10,211 nucleotides of DNA. It comes from an uncultured Bacteroidales bacterium. GTDB taxonomy: Bacteria; Bacteroidota; Bacteroidia; Bacteroidales; UBA932. The notes beneath the pieces were generated by a model. The model did no database searches, had not been told where the DNA came from, and saw nothing but the letters and a program-made list of their open reading frames with translations. The number at the start of each line of letters is the position of its first letter. The stretch's first letter is position 1. Location: positions 1 to 10,211 of the forward strand of contig CAMCIE010000030.1 in the NCBI GenBank assembly GCA_945874815.1, written 5' to 3'. Of this stretch, positions 1 to 5,488 are shown piece after piece. The translations under genes and the position numbers were made by a program.

Positions 1-549
1 GATTCGATTTTCAAGCATCCTGACCATAGGGGAAGGTTCATCGTCACTCATGTCGTTTTCCGCCTGCGTTCCCAGGCTTCTCCTGCGCTTGGATACGGCC
101 ATCTTGAGCAGGCTGTCAGGGATGCGGCTGCCGGAGCTGAAATTACTCCGCATCTTGTCAGACGCACTGTGCTGAAAATCCGTAACGAGAAGCTTCCGGA
201 TCCTGCCGTGACGGGCAGTGCGGGCAGTTTCTTCAAGAATCCTGTAGTGGAAAAGGCTGTGTATGAGAAAGTTGCATCCATAGCGTCGGAGGAATTTGCC
301 CAGGATGTGCCTCATTATGACCTCGAAGACGGTATGGTTAAGATTCCTGCAGCCTGGCTGATTGAAAAATGTGGCTGGAAGGGCCGCAGAATGGGTGGCG
401 CAGCTGTGTGGTCAAAACAGCCTCTTGTCATCGTGAATTTCACAGGAGAGGCATTCCCTGAGGAAATCATTGGCATTGAAAAGCGCATAATCGCATCTGT
501 TGAAGATAAATTCGGAATTACATTATCTCCAGAGGTGGAGCATATCTAA
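1..549 (+). CDS. murB: UDP-N-acetylmuramate dehydrogenase (MurB), 3' part only
   Basis: Cytoplasmic FAD/NADPH enzyme that reduces UDP-GlcNAc-enolpyruvate to UDP-MurNAc, the second committed step of peptidoglycan precursor synthesis. The reading frame is open from base 1 and encodes 182 residues, so the N-terminal FAD-binding part lies upstream of the window. The fragment begins with the DSIFK segment typical of MurB. It carries GSFFKNP (Ser at fragment residue 76, matching catalytic Ser229 of E. coli MurB), then WLIEKCGWKG and a GGAAVW segment. It ends LSPEVEHI, whose Glu (fragment residue 178) matches the catalytic Glu325. The presence of the WLIE...GGAAV region and this C-terminal Glu fits the E. 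coli-like type I family. The stop is TAA at 547-549, 10 bases before the next start, so it is very probably co-transcribed with the downstream genes. Confidence 0.96.
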   Translation, partial: DSIFKHPDHRGRFIVTHVVFRLRSQASPALGYGHLEQAVRDAAAGAEITPHLVRRTVLKIRNEKLPDPAVTGSAGSFFKNPVVEKAVYEKVASIASEEFAQDVPHYDLEDGMVKIPAAWLIEKCGWKGRRMGGAAVWSKQPLVIVNFTGEAFPEEIIGIEKRIIASVEDKFGITLSPEVEHI

Positions 550-559
550 AAAACACATT

Positions 560-2110
560 ATGAAGAAGTTATTATCATTCATCCTTCTTTGCCTGGCTGT
601 TCTTTCCTGCCGGGAAACCAACAATCAGAACCAACAGGCAAACAAGTCCGAAGACAAAGAATTCGTCCTGCTTTTCACAAATGACTTCCACAGCCAGATT
701 GAGCCTACTTCCAAGGATGCGACATACAATGCTGACATGGGTGGAGCTGTAAGGCTCAAAGCCTTGATAGACAGCGTAAGGACAGCAGAACCCGCGGTGC
801 TGCTGACCGATTCGGGAGACATGGTCCAGGGAACATATTATTTCAGTTGCTTCAACGGAATTGTCGAGATGATGATGTTGGACGAACTCGGATACGATGT
901 GCGTACTTTGGGCAATCATGAATTCGACAAGAAGATGGTCGGCCTGGGAGACATGCTTTCGATGAGCAAGGTGCCCGTGGTGGCTTCCAATTATGACTTT
1001 GCCAATACTTCGCTTTCCCAGTATGTGAAACCGTCCGTGATGTTGAAGGCCGGGGATGTGAATGTGGGTTTCATCGGTCTTAACGTGAGGCTCCAGAATC
1101 TCGTGGATCCTACTGCATGTGAGGGAGTTGTGTGGTTTGATGCCCTTGATGTCGCTGACAAGCTTGCCGGAGATTTGAAGAAGGATGGTGCCGATATTGT
1201 CATTGCCCTGTCCCATCTGGGTTTTTCTAAGGATGCGGAAGTCAAATATATGGACAGCGGAATCGCAAAGAATACCCGCAACATTGACATGATTGTGGGA
1301 GGACATTCCCATACATTCATAAACAAGGCATATTATGTCCGTAATCTCGATGGTACTTATGTTCCTATTGTACAGACAGGAAGCAAGGGAATATGTCTGG
1401 GCTATTCAAAGATCAGAATCGGCAAGGACGGCAAGAAAACATTCGATTACAGGCTTATTCCTGTTGACAGCAGGCTTGATGCCAGGGCTGACGAGGCCTT
1501 TGCTGCCACCATTTCCACTTATGCCGGCAATCTGGCGGACAAAATGGAGGAGGAACTTGGCTATGCTCCCGAAGATATGACAAAAGGGACACCGGAGAGC
1601 AAGCTCGGCAATTTCACGGCAGACGCGCTTTCATGGATGTGTGAGCAAATATATGGTGCCAAACCGGATGTCACTCTGTACAATACAGGTGGTCTTCGTT
1701 CGAATATTTACAAGGGACCTGTTACCTTGGGAGATGTTTTCACTGTCTATCCTTTTGACAATCAGCTGACTGTGCTGGAAATGAACGGCAAGGCCCTGAA
1801 GAATCTCTTTGCTGAAGTTGCCGCTTCGGGCGGAATGCCGGTCAATGCAGGAGTCCGTCTTGTTGTAAAAGACGGAAAGGTGAAATCGGTGACTGTCAAC
1901 AACAGACAAATCGAGGATGGCAAGACCTACACTGTTGCAACCCTGGACTATATTGTGAATAATGCAAGGTACGGAACAGGGGATTATCTTGTCCGAAAGG
2001 ATTCATCACAAATCATATATGACCTGATGGCAGATTATATAAGGTGGCTAACCGCCAATGGCAGGAAGGTCGAGTCAAAGCTTGATGGCAGAATTATAAT
2101 TGAGAAATAA
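560..2110 (+). CDS. Lipoprotein 5'-nucleotidase / UDP-sugar hydrolase (UshA-like metallophosphatase)
   Basis: A 516-residue two-domain phosphoesterase predicted to act outside the cytoplasm on nucleotides or UDP-sugars. The start at 560 is chosen over an upstream ATG at 500 because it gives a lipoprotein signal (MKKLLSFILLCLAVLSC, lipid Cys17) and avoids a 50-base overlap with murB. The N-terminal metallophosphatase domain shows the dimetal motifs in order: NDFH (D42, H44), DSGD (D87), GNHE (N119, H120), SH (H219) and GGHSH (H249, H251). The C-terminal 5'-nucleotidase domain contains NTGGLRSNI (around 375-383, with the substrate-binding Arg region) and YPFDNQLTVLEMNG. Both domains are in one chain, as in E. 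coli UshA. Exact substrate is not readable from sequence; 2',3'-cyclic phosphodiesterase activity is an alternative in this family. One base separates its stop from the murA ATG. Confidence 0.93.
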   Translation: MKKLLSFILLCLAVLSCRETNNQNQQANKSEDKEFVLLFTNDFHSQIEPTSKDATYNADMGGAVRLKALIDSVRTAEPAVLLTDSGDMVQGTYYFSCFNGIVEMMMLDELGYDVRTLGNHEFDKKMVGLGDMLSMSKVPVVASNYDFANTSLSQYVKPSVMLKAGDVNVGFIGLNVRLQNLVDPTACEGVVWFDALDVADKLAGDLKKDGADIVIALSHLGFSKDAEVKYMDSGIAKNTRNIDMIVGGHSHTFINKAYYVRNLDGTYVPIVQTGSKGICLGYSKIRIGKDGKKTFDYRLIPVDSRLDARADEAFAATISTYAGNLADKMEEELGYAPEDMTKGTPESKLGNFTADALSWMCEQIYGAKPDVTLYNTGGLRSNIYKGPVTLGDVFTVYPFDNQLTVLEMNGKALKNLFAEVAASGGMPVNAGVRLVVKDGKVKSVTVNNRQIEDGKTYTVATLDYIVNNARYGTGDYLVRKDSSQIIYDLMADYIRWLTANGRKVESKLDGRIIIEK

Positions 2111-2111
2111 T

Positions 2112-3425
2112 ATGGGATCATTCGTAGTTGAAGGTGGGCACAAACTCAGTGGAGCAATTCGCCCTCAGGGAGCAAAGAACGAGGCATTGGAAGTGATAAG
2201 CGCCGTGCTTCTGACTGACGAGCAAGTTACTATTTCCAACGTTCCGGAAATCCTCGATGTCAAAAACCTCATTATCTTGCTTGAAGGCATGGGCGTGAAG
2301 GTTAACCGGCTTGACAAGGGCGTATATTCATTCAAAGCGGATAATATTGATACTGAATATATTGCGAGTGCTGATTTTGTGGCCAAATGTGCCCATCTGC
2401 GTGGTTCCGTGATGGTGGTGGGACCGCTTCTGGCCCGTTTCGGAAGGGCATATTTCCCGAAGCCGGGTGGGGATAAGATAGGTCGTCGCAGGGTTGATAC
2501 CCACATTCTCGGAATGATGAAACTGGGAGCTGTCCAGGATTATGATTCTTCAAAGAAGGCATTCTATCTTCATGTTCCGCAGGGAAGTCATCTGAAGGGC
2601 TGCTACATGCTTTTGGATGAGGCATCTGTCACAGGTACCGCAAATATTCTCATGGCTTCGGTTCTGGCAGAAGGGGAGACCACAATCTACAATGCTGCCT
2701 GCGAACCTTATATCCAGCAATTGTCCGGGATGTTGGTTTCCATGGGTGCAAATATTGAGGGCATAGGTTCCAATATGCTGAAAATCAAAGGTGTATCAAA
2801 ATTACGAGGCACCGCTCACAAGATTTTGCCGGATATGATTGAAGTCGGTTCGTTCATAGGAATGGCTGCCCTGAACCAAAGCAGTATCACAATCAAGGAT
2901 GTTTCTTATGAAAACCTTGGCATCATTCCGGAAGCTTTCCGCAGGCTTGGTATCCAGCTGGAGCAAAGGGGTGATGACATCTTCGTGCCCGAGCAGGAAA
3001 GTTACGTCATCGAGTCCTTCCTGGATGGTTCCATCATGACTCTTGCCGATGCTCCTTGGCCGGGTCTTACTCCTGACCTGCTGAGTGTCATGCTCGTTGT
3101 GGCTACCCAATGCAAGGGCAGCGTGCTCATCCATCAGAAGATGTTTGAGAGCAGGCTGTTCTTTGTGGATAAGCTCATTGATATGGGAGCGCAGATTATC
3201 CTCTGCGATCCTCACCGTGCGGTGGTGATCGGACATGACCACAATTACAGACTTCGCTCAGGCAAAATGTCGTCTCCAGACATCCGTGCCGGCATTGCTC
3301 TTCTGATTGCCGCCATGTCTGCCAAAGGCACCAGCGTCATCAGCAACATCGACCAGATTGACCGCGGCTACGAGGATATCGACATCCGCTTGAATGCTCT
3401 CGGGGCCTGCATCACCCGCCAGTGA
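2112..3425 (+). CDS. murA: UDP-N-acetylglucosamine 1-carboxyvinyltransferase (MurA), Asp-type active site
   Basis: Cytoplasmic enzyme that transfers enolpyruvate from PEP to UDP-GlcNAc, the first committed step of peptidoglycan synthesis. The 437-residue product has the full EPSP-synthase-like fold: K22-N23 near the N-terminus, LARFGRAYFPKPGGDKIGRRRVD in the active-site loop region, GLTPDLLS with the catalytic Asp322 (E. coli Asp305), DIRAG with R392 (E. coli Arg371) and DRGYED with R418 (E. coli Arg397). At the position of E. coli Cys115 there is Asp121. Asp at this site is known in mycobacteria and other groups, supports catalysis and blocks covalent inactivation by fosfomycin. ATG at 2112 is preferred; a TTG at 2100 in frame would add four residues and overlap the upstream stop. 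It sits one base after the nucleotidase gene, so translational coupling is likely. Confidence 0.97.
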   Translation: MGSFVVEGGHKLSGAIRPQGAKNEALEVISAVLLTDEQVTISNVPEILDVKNLIILLEGMGVKVNRLDKGVYSFKADNIDTEYIASADFVAKCAHLRGSVMVVGPLLARFGRAYFPKPGGDKIGRRRVDTHILGMMKLGAVQDYDSSKKAFYLHVPQGSHLKGCYMLLDEASVTGTANILMASVLAEGETTIYNAACEPYIQQLSGMLVSMGANIEGIGSNMLKIKGVSKLRGTAHKILPDMIEVGSFIGMAALNQSSITIKDVSYENLGIIPEAFRRLGIQLEQRGDDIFVPEQESYVIESFLDGSIMTLADAPWPGLTPDLLSVMLVVATQCKGSVLIHQKMFESRLFFVDKLIDMGAQIILCDPHRAVVIGHDHNYRLRSGKMSSPDIRAGIALLIAAMSAKGTSVISNIDQIDRGYEDIDIRLNALGACITRQ

Positions 3426-3428
3426 AAC

Positions 3429-3473
3429 TGTCATCTCGACTGAAGGTGCGCAGCACCGTAATGGAGAGATCTG
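3429..3473 (+). repeat. REP-like palindromic intergenic element
   Basis: Between the murA stop and the next start lies a compact palindrome. A perfect inner hairpin GGTGC-GCA-GCACC occupies 3445-3457, and an outer pair ATCTC (3433-3437) / GAGAT (3466-3470) brackets it. The wording, GTCATCTCGACTGAA followed later by GGAGAGATCT, resembles a dispersed intergenic repeat that I recall from many Bacteroidota genomes; that family link is memory-based and not tested here. It starts 3 bases after the murA stop. It may form an mRNA hairpin that protects murA message or attenuates the downstream gene. Confidence 0.6.
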
Positions 3474-3487
3474 TAAATAGGACCAAC

Positions 3488-4396
3488 ATGAAAAAAATAT
3501 TGTACATAGCAGCAATGCTGGCATTCTTCGCCAGCTGCACAAAAGCCCCGGAGCAGGACCGAGCCGAGGCCCTGAGAAACCGTATTCTTGAAGGCAGGAC
3601 AGATCAGGTCCTTGTAGTAGCGCACCGCGGAGACTGGCGTTACGCTCCGGAAAACTCCATAGCCGGCATCGAACATTCCATCCAAGTGGGAGTGGATGTC
3701 GTGGAACTCGACCTGCAGCTGACCAGGGACAGTGTGCTGATTATCATGCATGATGCAACTCTCAACCGCACCACAACCGGAAAGGGCAGAGTTTCAGACT
3801 GGACACTGGATTCCATCAAGACCCTGAAACTGAAAAACGGTGCTGGCATCCATACCAAACATCAGGTCCCGACTCTTGAAGAGGCTCTGCTTGCCGCCAA
3901 GGGAAAAGTGCTGATAAATCTTGACAAGGCTGACAGATACCTTGACCTGGTAGTGCCGGTACTGGAAAAGACTGGTACCACCAAGCAGATAATCATGAAA
4001 GGTGGCCGTCCAGCAGAAAGCGTGATTGCCAGCTATGGCGAATTGCTGGATGAGATTCTGTATATGCCAATCGTAAATCTGTATAAGAATGACGCCAGAC
4101 AAATGATGGAAGGCCACATGAATGTGCTGAAGCCATGTGCTTATGAGCTGACTTACAGGACAGACGACGAACTGGACTATCCTCTCCAGCTTCGGGAGGA
4201 TCTCAGAGGCAAAGCGCTTTTGTGGTACAATACTCTTTGGGACACACTGTGCGGTGGTCATGACGACGACCTTGCCCTCGAAGACCCCGACGCTGCCTAC
4301 GGCTTCCTGATCGACACCCTCGGCGCAACCATCATCCAGACCGACCGCGCCGAATACCTCCTGTCCTACCTCCGCTCCCGCCACCTTCACGACTGA
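3488..4396 (+). CDS. Lipoprotein glycerophosphodiester phosphodiesterase family protein
   Basis: A 302-residue member of the GDPD (TIM-barrel) family, which hydrolyses glycerophosphodiesters such as deacylated phospholipid head groups to glycerol-3-phosphate and an alcohol. The start at 3488 gives MKKILYIAAMLAFFASC, a lipoprotein-type signal with lipid Cys17; the -3 residue is Phe, slightly off the usual Leu/Val/Ile. An upstream in-frame ATG at 3422 would translate through the palindromic repeat and is rejected. Active-site motifs are AHRGDW (H46, R47), PENS (E55), VELDLQ (E73, D75) and MHDATLNRTT (H88). The metal and general acid/base residues are therefore all present. After the barrel start it reads LINLDKAD where many relatives have an E-x-K strand motif, and it ends with the IQTDRAEYLLSYLR segment usual for the family. 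Probably the last gene of the murB run, 62 bases after murA. Substrate preference is unknown. Confidence 0.92.
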   Translation: MKKILYIAAMLAFFASCTKAPEQDRAEALRNRILEGRTDQVLVVAHRGDWRYAPENSIAGIEHSIQVGVDVVELDLQLTRDSVLIIMHDATLNRTTTGKGRVSDWTLDSIKTLKLKNGAGIHTKHQVPTLEEALLAAKGKVLINLDKADRYLDLVVPVLEKTGTTKQIIMKGGRPAESVIASYGELLDEILYMPIVNLYKNDARQMMEGHMNVLKPCAYELTYRTDDELDYPLQLREDLRGKALLWYNTLWDTLCGGHDDDLALEDPDAAYGFLIDTLGATIIQTDRAEYLLSYLRSRHLHD

Positions 4397-4602
4397 TCGG
4401 CCATCTTACGACTGTTTTTGCGACTGACACCTCCACGGTCAGCCCTCCTGACTGTCTCACTGGGATGACAGGGAGATATTTCGTTTGCTCTTTTCCCATC
4501 AATGTTGACATCGGCAGGGCCAAGGACCATCGTGTACCAGGACAATGTAAGCGGCGAAAGCACAAAGATAGCTGTCGCCAATATTTTTATTGTCGATTTC
4601 AT
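4387..4602 (-). CDS. Doubtful small ORF with signal-like N-terminus
   Basis: A 71-residue minus-strand frame starting at the ATG complementary to 4600-4602. Its first ~28 residues (MKSTIKILATAIFVLSPLTL and onward) look like a signal peptide or single membrane segment. The rest is basic and unlike any family I know. In favour: a near-match to the Bacteroidota -7 box (AATGTTTG, complement of 4628-4635) would leave a leader of about 20 bases. Against: the C-terminal half is encoded by the repeat-like segment 4426-4469, the frame overlaps the end of the convergent phosphodiesterase gene by 10 bases, and the frame is also open upstream without meaning. It may be a decayed gene or chance. Confidence 0.18.
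   Translation of the reverse strand: MKSTIKILATAIFVLSPLTLSWYTMVLGPADVNIDGKRANEISPCHPSETVRRADRGGVSRKNSRKMADQS
4426..4469 (-). repeat. Possible degenerate REP-like element, inverted relative to the one at 3429
   Basis: Read on the minus strand this segment starts GTCATCCC, then has a perfect hairpin GTCAG-GAGGG-CTGAC (plus coordinates 4438-4452), then CGTGGAGGTGTC. The order of parts (GTCATC head, about 10 bases, 5-bp hairpin, GGAG tail) is the same as in the element at 3429-3473, although the stem bases differ. The similarity is architectural more than literal, so the assignment is tentative. Confidence 0.35.
4553..4592 (+). terminator. Candidate terminator hairpin, or promoter-centred palindrome
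   Basis: Arms GGCGAAAGC (4553-4561) and GCTGTCGCC (4571-4579) are inverted repeats matching at 8 of 9 positions, with a 9-base loop. On the plus strand they are followed by AATATTTTTATT, a broken T-run, so the structure could end the murB-to-phosphodiesterase transcript about 160 bases past its last stop. The same loop is the complement of TATCTTTG, a Bacteroidota -7 box, which gives a competing reading (see the separate entry). The interrupted T-run and the internal mismatch keep confidence low. Confidence 0.35.
4563..4570 (-). promoter_or_regulatory. Possible minus-strand -7 promoter box TATCTTTG
   Basis: Exact match to the Bacteroidota sigma-ABfr -7 consensus TAnnTTTG, and identical to the box upstream of the gene at 6775-7638. 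No TTTG -33 element is seen 19-21 bases upstream. A transcript from here would run leftward, antisense to the 3' end of the phosphodiesterase gene. It contains no clear ORF. The box lies exactly in the spacer of the inverted repeat at 4553-4579. Confidence 0.25.
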
Positions 4603-4826
4603 AGGTCTGTTCATTAAGTTCGTTAAACAAACATTCCTTCGGGACTGACGTTCCATCTCACCCTTTCCATCTTTGGGAACAGCAGTCATTAAAGGGACAG
4701 TTACAAGCCGCCGTTTCCGCTTGGGGAGGTTGCTGTCTGCATAGAATGAATAATCAAAAAGATGGATTGAGCCCATGAAATCCACGACATTTTTCATTTT
4801 CTGCAACATCTGAAAGCATCCGCCTA

Positions 4827-5486
4827 TCAGAGTTTGCGGATGACGGACAGACCGTCGCGAAGGGGCAGGATTACTGATTCTACGCGCGGGTCGGATGCTA
4901 TGGAGTCGTTGAAACGGACTATTGACTGGGTCTGCTTGTCCTGCGGAAGCGGGTTCAGGCAGACCTTGCCGTCCCAGAGGACATTGTCGGCAAGGATGAG
5001 GCCGCCGGGGCGTACCATGTCGAAGACCAGCTCGTAGTACTCGTTGTATTCACGTTTGTTGGCATCCATGTACACGATATCGTACAGCTCCCTTCCGTCC
5101 TTGCCAGACTCCATTTCACTGCGGAAAGTCTTGAGCGTCCGGATGCAATCCCCGATATGCAGGCTAATCTTGTCGGAGAGCCCTGCCCTTTCAAAGCCCT
5201 CAAGAATCAGGTCCTCAAGCTCATCATTGAGCTCCAACGTATCAAGATGCCCGTCCTCCGGAAGGCCGCTTGCAAGGCAGATGGCGGAAAACCCCGTGAA
5301 CGTACCGAGCTCCAGGATTCGTCTTGCCCCGCTTATCCGTACAATCATCTTCAGAAGCTGTCCCTGGACCTTTCCGGAAAGCATCCTTGCATGATTCGTC
5401 CTTGTGTGAGTCTGTCTGATCAGCCATTCAAGAGCCTCCTCCTGCTTTGGGAGATGCGCCTCGATATAGTCGTAAATCTTTTCCAT
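4827..5486 (-). CDS. SAM-dependent O-methyltransferase (catechol-O-methyltransferase-like)
   Basis: A 219-residue cytoplasmic class I methyltransferase of the Methyltransf_3 / caffeoyl-CoA and catechol O-methyltransferase type. The SAM site is ILELGTFTGFSAICLASGLP (motif I) followed by the acidic LDTLELND strand end. YDIVYMDANKREYNEYYELV holds the metal-site Asp typical of the family, then RPGGLILADNVLWDGKV with the second metal-ligand Asp-Asn pair. The C-terminus (ILPLRDGLSVIRKL) is the usual family end. Length is normal and the chain is intact. The methyl acceptor cannot be deduced; relatives act on catechols or similar vicinal dihydroxy compounds with a divalent metal. The ATG is 2 bases after the stop of the M16 peptidase gene, so it is the last gene of that operon. 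Confidence 0.93.
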   Translation of the reverse strand: MEKIYDYIEAHLPKQEEALEWLIRQTHTRTNHARMLSGKVQGQLLKMIVRISGARRILELGTFTGFSAICLASGLPEDGHLDTLELNDELEDLILEGFERAGLSDKISLHIGDCIRTLKTFRSEMESGKDGRELYDIVYMDANKREYNEYYELVFDMVRPGGLILADNVLWDGKVCLNPLPQDKQTQSIVRFNDSIASDPRVESVILPLRDGLSVIRKL

Positions 5487-5488
5487 AG

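Larger units (their letters stand above)
4397..4826. other. Intergenic region between convergent operons, no convincing gene
   Basis: 430 bases between the tail-to-tail ends of the phosphodiesterase gene and the methyltransferase gene. The left part (about 4391-4472) has four GACTG words within roughly 60 bases and a possible degenerate REP-like element. The middle (4553-4579) holds an inverted repeat with a T-rich stretch on its right. A longer-range pair GTTCC (4650-4654) / GGAAC (4676-4680) could also form a weak hairpin. A minus-strand reading frame is open from 4809 to 4387, but it passes through the repeat-like segment and I do not recognise its product. The right end (4690-4826) shows nothing I can name. 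Confidence 0.7.

Noticed and set aside
500..559. Upstream ATG extension of the nucleotidase gene
   Set aside because: It would overlap murB by 50 bases and place 20 polar residues before a good lipoprotein signal that starts at 560.
575..1312. Long minus-strand reading frame (245 codons) opposite the nucleotidase gene
   Set aside because: It lies wholly inside a gene with complete catalytic motifs on the other strand, and its translation is rich in His, Gly and Ser with no family signature.
2100..2111. TTG start for murA overlapping the nucleotidase stop
   Set aside because: The ATG four codons later gives the normal family N-terminus (MGSFVVEGGHKLSG), with one base between the genes.
3422..3487. 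Upstream ATG extension of the phosphodiesterase
   Set aside because: It translates through the palindromic repeat and hides the lipoprotein signal starting at 3488.
4452..4471. CTGTC / GACAG hairpin as a terminator for the phosphodiesterase gene
   Set aside because: The stem is only 5 bp with a 10-base loop and no T-run follows; the structure at 4553-4592 is a better candidate.
4787..4826. Terminator after the methyltransferase gene
   Set aside because: The minus-strand sequence past the stop has short A- and T-rich words but no stem that I can pair convincingly.
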